Positions 44,163-53,222 of a stretch of 64,000 nucleotides of DNA are shown here, in pieces. Source of the stretch: Leptospira biflexa serovar Patoc strain 'Patoc 1 (Paris)' (GTDB lineage Bacteria > Spirochaetota > Leptospiria > Leptospirales > Leptospiraceae). The position numbers and the translations under genes were made by a program. The notes under the pieces were generated by a model, which was not told the origin of the DNA, searched no databases, and saw only the letters and a program-made list of their open reading frames with translations. The stretch is from the NCBI RefSeq assembly GCF_000017685.1, contig NC_010844.1:10117-74116 (forward strand), given 5' to 3'. Position 1 is the stretch's first letter. The number at the start of each line of letters is the position of its first letter.

Positions 44163-46507
44163 TCGGCTCCACTCTCAATTTAAAACTGTTACGAGATCTA
44201 AAATCGATCTCCTTACAAGGATTAACTGTTGGGCTTGTCATTGCAGCAGGTCTTAGTTATTTCTCAGCTTCATGGTCATCTTACTTTTCTTTATTACAAG
44301 CAAAGGAACAATTTTACAGCAAACAAAGTTTATGTGATGGGTTTGTTTATTTGAATCGTGCTCCCAATTTTTTGGAAAGGAAAATTGTTGGCTTACCTGG
44401 AATTACCAGTTTCGAAACAAGGATTTCCAAAGAGATAGTCCTTGATTTTCCGACGGAAGTATATCCATCAGCAGCTCAACTTTTGTCCTTAACCGATCAC
44501 ATCAATACAATTTATTTAACCAAAGGATCTCTCCCAAAACAAAACCAAGAAGTGGTGATTAGCGAAAGTTTTGCCAAAGCAAATGATTTAGAACCGGGGG
44601 CAGAATTATCCACGATCATTGGAGGAAAACGTGTCCTTCTCACTGTCACAGGGATTGGATTATCACCAGAATATGTGTATGTCTTTCGCCCTGGGAACCC
44701 TCTCCCAGATGACAAACACTATGGAATCTTCTGGATGAAACGAGAAGCAATTGAAGCCAATTTTAATTTTGAATCTTCTTTTAATCAGGTCATTTTCCAA
44801 CTCACAAAAGATCCGTTAGCAAGAAAAAAAACATTACACGACTTAGATTTACTCCTCGATGAATACGGTGGCCTTGGTGCAAAGGAACGTAAGTTTTTAC
44901 CTTCAGAATCATTTCTAAACGATGAATTTAGACAACTGAGGACAACGGCAGTTTTCCTTCCTGGAATCTTTCTTGCCATCGCCGCTTTTTTATTACACAT
45001 TATCTCCAATCGTCTCATCACAAAAGAAAGAGAACAAATCGCAACCTTACGAGCATTAGGATACACTGCCATTCAAATTGTTTTCCATTATCTCAAACTC
45101 ATTACCTTTATCACATCCATTAGCAGTTTGTTTGGAATTTTCATTGGTTATCTTCTTGGTAACGCGATGACAAATTTATATGGAGAATTTTATAAATTCC
45201 CCCATTTGATCCCAGTATTTCCACCTCTCCTGATATTATTTACTTTATTCTTTGGAATCTTCATTGGAGGGATAGGGACTCTTTTTTCCTTATATGGGAT
45301 TATCAAATTAGACCCGGCACAAGCAATGCGCCCTGCCCCACCTGGGAAATACTCCATCGCATTTTGGGAATCATGGATCACAGATTTACAAACCATCCAA
45401 AGGATGGTACTTCGCAACTTATTCAAAAGACCCATGCGGACACTACTAACGATTCTTGGATTATCAACCTCCATCATGATCATGATCATTGGAAACTTCA
45501 TCCAAGATACCGTTGGATCTCTATTGGATTTGCAGTTTAATATCATCCAACGGGAGTCGCTCACATTAACATTTCGTAATCCCATCCCTGAGTCTGTTTT
45601 ATTCGAACTGAAAGAGATGGATGGAGTCTTCATTGCAGAAGGACAAAGATCCATTCCGATTAAGATGACAAAAGATAGAAAGAGTAAAGACATCCTACTC
45701 ACTGGACTGCCCGATCCTTCAGAATTAAGAAAAATTCTCGGGAAAGATTTAAAACCCATTCAAATTCCGATTTCTGGAATCATGGTAAACCAAGATTTAG
45801 CAAAACGTATGGACATCCAGATTGGTGAAACGATCCAAATCGAAACCCTCGATGGTGAAAAAAAGAAACTTTCTCTCCAAGTAACTTCTTTGGCAAATGA
45901 AATCTTAGGACAAGGTGTATTCATAAATAAAGAGAATCTGAATCAAATCTTAGAGGAAGGAAAACTCATCAACACAGCATTACTCAAAACGGATCCAAAC
46001 AAAGACATAGATTTAATCAAAGAATTTAAAGATGATCCATTAGTGATTGGTCTTTTTTCAAAAACAGCGATTCTAAAAGGATTTCAGGAAGTGATGCAGA
46101 GATCCTTACAATCTACCTCTGTCTTTATTTTAATTTTTACTGTCATCATTTCCATTGGTGTGATTTACAATACGGCAATGATCACTCTTTCCGAAAGGAT
46201 TTATGAATTAGGGAGTCTCAGAATTTTAGGATTCACTTTAAAAGAGGTTTTTGCCATCATTGCTTGGGAATTGTCATGGCAAATTTTATGTGCCATTCCC
46301 ATTGGATGTATCTTTGGATACCAAGTAGCAAATTTAATTTTAAATAGTAATGAGACAGAAGGATTCAAAATTCCTGCAACGATTTACCCTTCCACTTATT
46401 ATTATTCCATTCTACTTGCATTATGCACAGCAGCCATTAGCTATTTGATTGTATTTCGGAAATTAAAAACCATGGACTTATTGAGTGTTTTAAAGGTAAG
46501 GGAATAA
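44159..46507 (+). CDS. FtsX-family ABC transporter permease
   Basis: About 782 residues with one N-terminal membrane segment, a periplasmic domain, three or more segments around 270-400, a second periplasmic domain and a final membrane block ([37 protein letters not shown]). Two FtsX domains are therefore present, as in DevC-like or LolC/E-like fused permeases. Start is the GTG at 44159 with GAGG upstream. It works with the preceding ATPase and the following adaptor, suggesting export of a lipid, lipoprotein or small molecule across the envelope. Confidence 0.88.
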   Translation: MIGSTLNLKLLRDLKSISLQGLTVGLVIAAGLSYFSASWSSYFSLLQAKEQFYSKQSLCDGFVYLNRAPNFLERKIVGLPGITSFETRISKEIVLDFPTEVYPSAAQLLSLTDHINTIYLTKGSLPKQNQEVVISESFAKANDLEPGAELSTIIGGKRVLLTVTGIGLSPEYVYVFRPGNPLPDDKHYGIFWMKREAIEANFNFESSFNQVIFQLTKDPLARKKTLHDLDLLLDEYGGLGAKERKFLPSESFLNDEFRQLRTTAVFLPGIFLAIAAFLLHIISNRLITKEREQIATLRALGYTAIQIVFHYLKLITFITSISSLFGIFIGYLLGNAMTNLYGEFYKFPHLIPVFPPLLILFTLFFGIFIGGIGTLFSLYGIIKLDPAQAMRPAPPGKYSIAFWESWITDLQTIQRMVLRNLFKRPMRTLLTILGLSTSIMIMIIGNFIQDTVGSLLDLQFNIIQRESLTLTFRNPIPESVLFELKEMDGVFIAEGQRSIPIKMTKDRKSKDILLTGLPDPSELRKILGKDLKPIQIPISGIMVNQDLAKRMDIQIGETIQIETLDGEKKKLSLQVTSLANEILGQGVFINKENLNQILEEGKLINTALLKTDPNKDIDLIKEFKDDPLVIGLFSKTAILKGFQEVMQRSLQSTSVFILIFTVIISIGVIYNTAMITLSERIYELGSLRILGFTLKEVFAIIAWELSWQILCAIPIGCIFGYQVANLILNSNETEGFKIPATIYPSTYYYSILLALCTAAISYLIVFRKLKTMDLLSVLKVRE

Positions 46508-46508
46508 A

Positions 46509-47384
46509 ATGTTGAAATTGGACTTCATAGAAATTTTAAAATCTAAGAATGCAAAAATTGGGATCGGAGTTTTACTCCTCATCGGTTTCTCTTTCCTTAT
46601 CTTACGCAAAAACCCCAAACCTGTTGAGATTGCCCTTGTCACAAAAGGAACGTACCAACAAATCCTTTCCGTCCAAGGGAAATCAAAAATCAAAGAATTA
46701 TATACAGTGTATTCGCCAGTGAACGGCGTGATGCGAAGAGTGGAACTCCATGCGGGTGACCAGGTGAAAAAAGGTATGACCCTCATCACAGTAGATTGGG
46801 ACATTGTGAAAACAGTCAAAGCCAATACGAATGGCCAAATCTTAAAAGTATACCGAGGAAGTGCAGGTCCCGTTGCCATGGGAGAAAGGATTATCGATTA
46901 CGGTGATCTTTCACAACTGGAAATCATAGCTTATATCTTAACAGAAGACATGCCGGATCTTACACTGGAAGACCCTGTGAACATTTCTGGATTTGGTGAA
47001 CAAATCTTAAAAGGAAAAATAGAGAATATTGAACCTGCTGCCATTACCAAGGTATCTTCCCTTGGCGTGGAAGAACAACGAGTACCCATTTCGATCGCAT
47101 TTGATCCGCCAACGGGAATGGGTGACGGATACGAATTAGAATGTAAAATCATTCTCTTCGAAAAACCAAACTCGATTCTCATACCAAGTTCAGCACTCTT
47201 CAGACAAGATGAGAAATGGGCAGTGTATACAGTTGAGAAGAAAAAAGCAACATTACGATTTGTAAACGTTGAGCACCAAAGCGAAGGGATGAGTCTCATC
47301 AAAGATGGTTTGCAAGAAGGAGAATCCATCATTCTGTATCCAGGGGATGGGATCACAAGTGGCACAAAAGTAATCGCTGAATAA
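46509..47384 (+). CDS. HlyD-type periplasmic adaptor protein
   Basis: 291 residues with an N-terminal membrane anchor (IGIGVLLLIGFSFLIL), a lipoyl-like half motif (YTVYSPVNGVMRRVELHAGDQVKKGMTLITVDWD), then KANTNGQILKVY and beta-barrel segments ending in GLQEGESIILYPGDGITSGTKV. The long coiled-coil hairpin usual in HlyD/MacA proteins is almost absent, so this is a short adaptor. It starts 1 base after the permease stop. No TolC-like gene is in the window, so the outer-membrane partner must be elsewhere. Confidence 0.85.
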   Translation: MLKLDFIEILKSKNAKIGIGVLLLIGFSFLILRKNPKPVEIALVTKGTYQQILSVQGKSKIKELYTVYSPVNGVMRRVELHAGDQVKKGMTLITVDWDIVKTVKANTNGQILKVYRGSAGPVAMGERIIDYGDLSQLEIIAYILTEDMPDLTLEDPVNISGFGEQILKGKIENIEPAAITKVSSLGVEEQRVPISIAFDPPTGMGDGYELECKIILFEKPNSILIPSSALFRQDEKWAVYTVEKKKATLRFVNVEHQSEGMSLIKDGLQEGESIILYPGDGITSGTKVIAE

Positions 47385-47387
47385 AAC

Positions 47388-49166
47388 TTATTTGCCTTTG
47401 GGAAGAGTGAAGTAAAATTTAGATCCCTTCCCTACTTCACTCTGAACAAAAATTTTCCCATGATTTTTTTCTATAAATTCCTTACAAAGGATCAAACCAA
47501 GGGTTGTGCCTCTTTCACCTAATGTTCCTGGCCTACTCTTTTGTTTGGCATCAATTTGAAAAAACGTACTTCGAATTTCATCCGAAATTCCTGTCCCAAA
47601 ATCTTCCACTTGAATGGAAACTTGATCATCAATTGGTTCAGCTGAAATTTTTACCTGTCCACCTACATGAGAGTATTTGATCGCATTGGAAACCAAGTTT
47701 CGTAAGATTGTTTCTAACATATTCTCATCGGCATAAACAAAAACATCATTCGAAACTTCATTTTGAATCCGAATCCCTTTATTTTCTGTCATAAACGTAA
47801 AATAGGATATGACTGTATCCACCGATGATTTCACAGAAATATTTTCTGGTAAAAAGGATATCTCATTGGTTTGAGACCTTGCCCATGTTAATAAATTTTC
47901 GAGTAACGCATACACTTCACCTGATGATTGGTGTAAAATATTGAGATCATTTAGCATCCGTTTGGGAGACCTGGTCTCCATATCTTCTAGTAACATGCCA
48001 ATGAAAGTATTCATCCCACCAATGGGACCCTTTAGATCATGGGATATGATTGAGAAAAATTTATCTTTTGTATGATTTAATAATTCTAATTCCTTAAAAT
48101 AACGAGCTGTCTCCTGCTCTGATTTTTTTCTAACATCAATATCACGAGATACACCGAGTAATTCTATTTCTGAGTTTTGGTTCTTTTGAAAGACTGTATT
48201 GGCTTCAATCCAAATCGTAGATCCATCCTTTCGCACTTGCTCAAGTTCATAGGCAAAAGGGATTTTCATACTAGAATTACGAAAATCATTCATACGAGGT
48301 ACCAACAATTCTTTTAATTTCAAATAAGAATCCGTCGTATACGTCTTAGAAATATGGATATCAGATGCTTCCTCAATTGAATACCCAGTCACTTTTGCAA
48401 TGGAGGGACTCACGTACGTGAACTTTTCTAAATCAAAATTCCATACCCAAATGATATCTGTAGAATTTTCAGCGAGTGACTTGTATTTCTCTTCATCTTG
48501 GATTTGTCCTTTGATAAAGATATCAATGCACATTAATAAAAAGCCGAATGTCATAAGGACAGATATAATATAAAATAATAGATATGTAACGTCTTGGATG
48601 GGTCCTTTCCCAAATGAAATTTGAGTGACCGAGACTTCTGTAAATGTATAAACAAGGAATCGAGCAAAAAGAAATAAACCACTGAAGAGAAAAAAATAAA
48701 AAATAAAATTTCCAGTTAGGTGTTGTTTCTTATTTTCCACATAGATCGTTTTTGCTGTGAGAAGGAATTGAACGCTAGGAAATAATGAAAGAATCGAAAT
48801 TCTATATTGTGGTGGGAATGTTGAAAACTGGTAGAATACAAGAATACCAAAAAGTACCACTGCAGAGAGGACTCCGATTCTCCAATTTGATTTTTTCCCA
48901 AATAAATTTACAATGATCGTATGATAAAACACAATTGATAAAAATATGCATGTATTACCAAAACTGATGGATATCCAATCAGGGATTTGACCCCGCAATG
49001 CTCCCATGACAATCCACCCAATGCCTTGCAATAAAGTCGCAAGTGACCACGCCTTTACCATCCTGAGTTTTTTAAAATAAAAACCCGATGCAAACCACAG
49101 TCCAGCAGACATCAAAAGACATCCGACGATATTGATAAATACAACTGTTCTTGGATCTAAATTCAT
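47388..49166 (-). CDS. Membrane sensor histidine kinase with PAS domain
   Basis: About 592 residues. Seven membrane segments occupy the first 220 residues (for example FINIVGCLLMSAGLWFA, FYFFLFSGLFLFARFL). A PAS/PAC domain follows (YKSLAENSTDIIWVWNF to LLGVSRDIDVRKKSE). The HisKA H-box is FFSIISHDLKGPIG; the HATPase has LVSNAIKYS, VEDFGTGIS and LGERGTTLGLILCKEF. Start chosen at 49166 (MNLDPRT); a longer start at 49223 is possible. No response regulator is adjacent, so it is an orphan kinase; its stop lies 3 bases from the converging adaptor gene. Confidence 0.88.
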   Translation of the reverse strand: MNLDPRTVVFINIVGCLLMSAGLWFASGFYFKKLRMVKAWSLATLLQGIGWIVMGALRGQIPDWISISFGNTCIFLSIVFYHTIIVNLFGKKSNWRIGVLSAVVLFGILVFYQFSTFPPQYRISILSLFPSVQFLLTAKTIYVENKKQHLTGNFIFYFFLFSGLFLFARFLVYTFTEVSVTQISFGKGPIQDVTYLLFYIISVLMTFGFLLMCIDIFIKGQIQDEEKYKSLAENSTDIIWVWNFDLEKFTYVSPSIAKVTGYSIEEASDIHISKTYTTDSYLKLKELLVPRMNDFRNSSMKIPFAYELEQVRKDGSTIWIEANTVFQKNQNSEIELLGVSRDIDVRKKSEQETARYFKELELLNHTKDKFFSIISHDLKGPIGGMNTFIGMLLEDMETRSPKRMLNDLNILHQSSGEVYALLENLLTWARSQTNEISFLPENISVKSSVDTVISYFTFMTENKGIRIQNEVSNDVFVYADENMLETILRNLVSNAIKYSHVGGQVKISAEPIDDQVSIQVEDFGTGISDEIRSTFFQIDAKQKSRPGTLGERGTTLGLILCKEFIEKNHGKIFVQSEVGKGSKFYFTLPKGK

Positions 49167-49309
49167 GAATTTCGAAAGGATAACGAGTATTTGTATAGAA
49201 AAATGACAAGATTCGAAACGCAACTCATTTTAAGTCAATAGCGGATAATATGATTCCATTCAGAATGATTCCAATCTAGTACCTCCACTAAATATGGAAC
49301 AAACCCCGT

Positions 49310-49870
49310 TTAGGCCAAACGAGTGTTATAAAACAATCGATTGAATAGTATTTTGAATGATTCTTTAAATTGGTCTGTGAGGTTTTGGTTTGCTATCACA
49401 TTCGATCTTGTGCGCGCTCCTTTGGAAACGGAAAGTGCATTCCCATGAATGAAATCAACCAAAATGTCTCGTGTGAGTTCAGGATTTTCGTATGGCTTTA
49501 AGGCAAGGATCAAATCTAAAATCCTATCATTGAACATGGTAACTGCTGGATATTCTTGCCTCGGACTTTGGATCAAGTATAAAGACAAATCAAGATATTG
49601 AATGAAAAATGATCGATATTCGATGAGAACAAATTCCAGTTTTTTTTGCGGATTCTCATTTCCAATTCCCTCATCCAATCTCAGACTTTCATAAAATTTG
49701 CGAAATACAACCTCCACTAACTCCGCCATGAGTTGGTCTTTATTTTTAAAGTAATAGTAAATGGTCATCGGATCGATGGATAAATGTTCTGCGAGTTTAC
49801 GCATACTCAAAGATTTTAATCCTTCTTTTTTTAACATTCGTAGGGCTTGATTTGTAATTTTTTCTTTCAT
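49310..49870 (-). CDS. TetR-family repressor
   Basis: About 186 residues beginning MKEKITNQALRMLKKEG. The TetR HTH is SLSMRKLAEHLSIDPMTIYYYFKNKDQLM, followed by a helical ligand-binding domain. The ATG at 49870 is 28 bases from the divergent reductase-like gene and 7 bases from a perfect palindrome, so autoregulation and control of that gene are very likely. The longer frame to 49945 would read through the operator and is rejected. Confidence 0.88.
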   Translation of the reverse strand: MKEKITNQALRMLKKEGLKSLSMRKLAEHLSIDPMTIYYYFKNKDQLMAELVEVVFRKFYESLRLDEGIGNENPQKKLEFVLIEYRSFFIQYLDLSLYLIQSPRQEYPAVTMFNDRILDLILALKPYENPELTRDILVDFIHGNALSVSKGARTRSNVIANQNLTDQFKESFKILFNRLFYNTRLA

Positions 49871-49877
49871 TTTCAGA

Positions 49878-49900
49878 ATATTTCTACAGTGTAGAAATAT
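49878..49900. promoter_or_regulatory. TetR operator, perfect 23-bp palindrome
   Basis: ATATTTCTACA and TGTAGAAATAT are perfect 11-base complements around a single G. The site fills the gap between the divergent tetR and reductase-like genes, and its last two bases are the first two of the reductase-like start codon (49899-49901). Confidence 0.85.
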
Positions 49901-50435
49901 GGTATCATTAAAAGCATATATTGCAAGTAGCCTGGACGGATTCATTGCAAAAAAAGATGGATCGGTCGACTGGCTTCACGCCGAAAAATACCAACTGGAA
50001 AAGGAAGACTTTGGATACGAAAGATTTATGGAATCAATCGATTGTATCGTGATGGGAAGAATTACCTTTGAAACCGTTTTGCAGTTTGAACCTTATCCTT
50101 TCGAAACAGTACCTGTCATTGTGGTATCAAAGAATCCAAATTACCAAATAGAATCGAAGCATCAAATTTCAATCTTCACTCGTCCGCTTCGTGAACTGGT
50201 TCCATTCCTTGAAACTAAAGGTTATCAAAATGTCTATGTGGATGGTGGCAAATTGATCCAGTCTATTCTTATGGAATCTCTATTGGATACAATCACAATC
50301 ACACAAATTCCCATTTTACTTGGGAGTGGGATCCCACTCTTTGGTGTTACCGAGAACGAGATTGAATTGAAACATAGAAAAACACAATCCTATCCCAATG
50401 GTTTTGTCCAAACTGAATATGAGATTCTGAAATAA
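49899..50435 (+). CDS. RibD C-terminal / dihydrofolate reductase-like protein
   Basis: 178 residues with the RibD-C/YwjB/YyaP family pattern: KAYIASSLDGFIAKKDGSVDWL, then YERFMESIDCIVMGRITFETVL, VPVIVVSKN, NVYVDGGKLIQSILMESLLDTITITQIPILLGSGIPLFG. These are NADPH-binding reductase-like folds, usually of unknown substrate. No ribosome site precedes the ATG because the operator occupies that place, so the mRNA may be leaderless. Control by the divergent TetR protein is inferred from the shared operator. Confidence 0.82.
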   Translation: MVSLKAYIASSLDGFIAKKDGSVDWLHAEKYQLEKEDFGYERFMESIDCIVMGRITFETVLQFEPYPFETVPVIVVSKNPNYQIESKHQISIFTRPLRELVPFLETKGYQNVYVDGGKLIQSILMESLLDTITITQIPILLGSGIPLFGVTENEIELKHRKTQSYPNGFVQTEYEILK

Positions 50436-50529
50436 AGGGTGTGATTCGAACGTCTGGCAAAGTTAACGTTAAAAATGAAAATACCTAATTTAAGACGACT
50501 AAGAAAGACAATTTCTAAAGGAAAATCAA

Positions 50530-50558
50530 TTGACAAAAGAGGTCACAATGGTCACAAT
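50530..50558 (+). promoter_or_regulatory. Promoter and tandem-repeat operator of the toxin-antitoxin pair
   Basis: TTGACA (50530-50535) and CACAAT (50553-50558) are 17 bases apart. GGTCACAAT is repeated twice in tandem (50541-50549, 50550-50558), covering the spacer and -10, a good place for antitoxin-mediated repression. The ATG is only 9 bases further on, suggesting a leaderless or very short leader. Confidence 0.5.
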
Positions 50559-50566
50559 TTTAAATT

Positions 50567-50872
50567 ATGATATCGGTCGGAATACGCGAATTAAAATCTC
50601 ACCTAAGCCAATATATCGAATTAGTAAAAAATGGTGAAAATGTGCTAATTACAGAGCACAACAGAGTTGTTGCAGAACTCAAATATCCGGGAAAAGAAAA
50701 CTCCGACAATAATGTACAAAAAATTCTGAATCAACTTGCAAGCGAAGGAAAATTAATTCCTGCTAAACGAAAATCCACACAAATTAGTAAAATTCCAAAA
50801 CAAAACCTAAATCATAAAAAACAAGGTGATTGGTGGACCTTATACCAAGACTCAAAAGAAGATAAGTTTTAA
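50567..50872 (+). CDS. Phd/YefM-type antitoxin
   Basis: 101 residues. The N-terminal half is the Phd/prevent-host-death fold: ISVGIRELKSHLSQYIELVKNGENVLITEHNRVVAEL. The C-terminal half is basic and probably disordered until it binds the toxin, ending GDWWTLYQDSKEDKF. It lies 5 bases before a PIN toxin gene. The antitoxin would bind and inhibit the toxin and repress the operon. Confidence 0.85.
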   Translation: MISVGIRELKSHLSQYIELVKNGENVLITEHNRVVAELKYPGKENSDNNVQKILNQLASEGKLIPAKRKSTQISKIPKQNLNHKKQGDWWTLYQDSKEDKF

Positions 50873-50877
50873 TATAG

Positions 50878-51315
50878 ATGATCTACTATATTGAAACTAG
50901 CATTATCCTTTCTATCATTCTAGGGGATCATTTTAATGATAAAGCAGTAAAAATTTGGAATGCTCCTAGCGAAAAAGTGAGTTCTATCCTTACCCTAATA
51001 GAAGCGACGATCGTTTTAAGAAGATTTTTTAAAAATAACAAAAAGAACCTTCCTACGCAATGGCTTTCAAAGCATGAAAAACTTCTAAAAGAATTACTTT
51101 CTGAATGTTCCCTAATGAAAATTGACGAGAGTATTCAATCGATAATAGAATTAAAGAAGGATATTGCAGATTGTAGGTCTTTAGATGGTATTCATATTGC
51201 AACTGCAATTTTCTTAAAAGATGTTATGCATTCATCAAACTTTGCATTTCATAGTTTTGATACTAGAGTAAATGAAGTAGCTGCAAAATTCGGATTAAGA
51301 CCAAACATCGCATAA
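50878..51315 (+). CDS. vapC: PIN-domain toxin (VapC-like)
   Basis: 145 residues. PIN-domain acidic positions: the N-terminal IYYIETSIILS has Glu where most VapC proteins have Asp, then LIEATIVLRRF (Glu), CRSLDGIHIATA (Asp) and FHSFDTRVNEVA (Asp). Family members are ribonucleases that cut tRNA or rRNA sites. The Asp-to-Glu change may alter metal binding but is conservative. The ORF ends within a GCATAAC sequence that resembles an attC R'' box. Confidence 0.83.
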   Translation: MIYYIETSIILSIILGDHFNDKAVKIWNAPSEKVSSILTLIEATIVLRRFFKNNKKNLPTQWLSKHEKLLKELLSECSLMKIDESIQSIIELKKDIADCRSLDGIHIATAIFLKDVMHSSNFAFHSFDTRVNEVAAKFGLRPNIA

Positions 51316-51368
51316 CATCGCGGTGGAGCTGTATTTCCGTAGAAACAGTAAAGATCAAAATATAACTC

Positions 51369-52154
51369 ATGCGAAAAATCCTTACCCCACACGACGAAAG
51401 ACTGACTGATTACTCCCTTCTAAAATCGAAGGAATCCCCGTCTGATTCTTTTGTAGCTGATCATGAAAAAACAGCCGTTAGACTGCTTTTATCAAATTTT
51501 GAAGTCGTATCGGTTTTTTGCACCGAAAAATATTGGCAAAAACACAAAAACCTCATCGATTCCAAGTTAAAAGATGAGGAGAAGTGTTATGTTGCAGATC
51601 AATCCATATTTGAAGAAACCATTGGTTTCCATGTCCACCAAGGGTTTATGGCGGTCGGAAAACAAAAATGGGCAAAGGAAGAAGACCTGACCTTCCCCAT
51701 CCTCATCATCAATGCAATTGTTGATAGTGAAAATATAGGTTCTATCCTACGCAATGCGGCAGCATTCGGCATAAAGTCCATACTCTTTGATTCCAAATCA
51801 GCATCACCATACCTCAGAAGGTCTGTCAGAGTCTCGATGGGTGCGATCTTCCAATTGCAGTTAGCAAAAACGACAAACCTCCCCGATTCGATCCAACGAT
51901 TGAAAGAGAGACCAACAAATCTCGTCGCACTTGCTCTCCCCAAAGAAAATTCGCATCACCTATCAAAAACAAAAACGATCCAAGAGATTGGAAAACTGGA
52001 GAACCTAGTCCTCATCGTTGGCAATGAAGCAAATGGAATTGAGGAAGGTGTACTCGACGCAAGTGATGTGATTGGTTATATACCGATGCAAAATAACATC
52101 GATTCTCTGAATGTTTCCCATGCCTTGGCTGTGGCACTATCCCACCTACTCTAA
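51369..52154 (+). CDS. SpoU-family (TrmH-like) RNA 2'-O-methyltransferase
   Basis: 261 residues. The SPOUT motifs are clear: motif 1 DSENIGSILRNAAAFG, motif 2 LVLIVGNEANGIEEGVL, and motif 3 YIPMQNNIDSLNVSHALAVALSHLL, the last forming the knot that holds S-adenosylmethionine. An N-terminal domain (about 1-110) probably recognises RNA. The target, rRNA or tRNA, cannot be determined. The ATG at 51369 begins MRKILTPHDERL; no strong ribosome site is seen. It converges on the SrkA-like gene with a 3-base gap. Confidence 0.87.
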   Translation: MRKILTPHDERLTDYSLLKSKESPSDSFVADHEKTAVRLLLSNFEVVSVFCTEKYWQKHKNLIDSKLKDEEKCYVADQSIFEETIGFHVHQGFMAVGKQKWAKEEDLTFPILIINAIVDSENIGSILRNAAAFGIKSILFDSKSASPYLRRSVRVSMGAIFQLQLAKTTNLPDSIQRLKERPTNLVALALPKENSHHLSKTKTIQEIGKLENLVLIVGNEANGIEEGVLDASDVIGYIPMQNNIDSLNVSHALAVALSHLL

Positions 52155-52157
52155 GGA

Positions 52158-53204
52158 TTAGTTCTCCCAATCCCAAAAAAAATCTTTATTCGTCATTTCT
52201 GGTTCTATGTTTTCTTTCGATGCAGAAGGCGAAGGATTGGCTTCATCTAAATCACGATTTGCATTTTCTAAATCCAAAGTTTCTTTTAACCAATATTCTT
52301 CTGTTCCAAAATGTGGGAAAAGTGATGGAAACGATGGATCCTCCCAACGTTTCCCAATCCATGCGGCATAATGGATGAATCGAATGATACGTAACGGTTC
52401 AATTAACTTGAGCCAATTTTCATCAAAGTCTGCAAACATACAGTAACCAGCAAAAAAATCAAAGAACTCATGTTTACGATCTGCTTCACCAAACGGAAGT
52501 AACATCCAAAAATCTTGTACGATGGGTCCATGTAAAAAATCATCAAAATCTAAAATGCTAAATCCATCCGCAGAGATTAATAAATTCCCTTTGTGGCAAT
52601 CGCCGTGGATCCTTTGGGAAGGAATTTGGTATTCTTTTGTCAGCGATTCAAAGATGGCAAAGGCACTTCGTGCATTTTTTTGATATCGGTCTGCCAAAGC
52701 AGAATTGGTGATGAATTTTTTGTCTAAGATATACTGTAATGCAGAAAGTCCATAACTTGGGATATCTAGTGATGGTCGACTTACGATCTTACTTCTTTTC
52801 CCAACGGAATGGATCCTTCCCAGTAAGGCTCCCACTCGTTCCAAATCCTTCGATTGGATTTCTTCGACAATCCTTCCATTCCGTAATGGCCAAATGGCAA
52901 AATAAATTCCTTCCCATTCAAAAACTGATTTCCCATCGATGGTGATGGGAGCAAGTACTGGGATCTCTTCCGCCGATAACTCTTGTAAAAAGGAATGTTC
53001 CTCTAGGATTTGATGGTAATTCCATTTCCCTGGTCGATAGAATTTAACAACAATCCTTCCTGCTTTCGTCGTTTCGATATCGTAAACGCGATTCTCAACA
53101 CTATTTAAAATAAAATATCGTCCGGTTGTTTCATACCCAAGGGATTCGATCGCATTTAAGATTGTATCGGGTGTTAATTGGTAAAAAGAATGATGGATGT
53201 TCAA
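52158..53204 (-). CDS. srkA: SrkA/RdoA (YihE)-like stress-response serine/threonine kinase
   Basis: 348 residues with the aminoglycoside-phosphotransferase-like kinase fold: NRVYDIETTKAGRIVVKFYRPGKW (ATP-binding Lys), PVLAPI, YFAIWPLRNGRIVEE, the catalytic loop RIHGDCHKGNLL and metal site SILDFDDFLHGP. E. coli SrkA counters envelope and oxidative stress-induced death. The C-terminus has an extra acidic tail (about 40 residues). It is the last gene of an operon behind a GGDEF response regulator and two lipoproteins, 18 bases after the preceding stop. Confidence 0.85.
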   Translation of the reverse strand: MNIHHSFYQLTPDTILNAIESLGYETTGRYFILNSVENRVYDIETTKAGRIVVKFYRPGKWNYHQILEEHSFLQELSAEEIPVLAPITIDGKSVFEWEGIYFAIWPLRNGRIVEEIQSKDLERVGALLGRIHSVGKRSKIVSRPSLDIPSYGLSALQYILDKKFITNSALADRYQKNARSAFAIFESLTKEYQIPSQRIHGDCHKGNLLISADGFSILDFDDFLHGPIVQDFWMLLPFGEADRKHEFFDFFAGYCMFADFDENWLKLIEPLRIIRFIHYAAWIGKRWEDPSFPSLFPHFGTEEYWLKETLDLENANRDLDEANPSPSASKENIEPEMTNKDFFWDWEN

Positions 53205-53222
53205 GTGGATAATCTGATAGTT

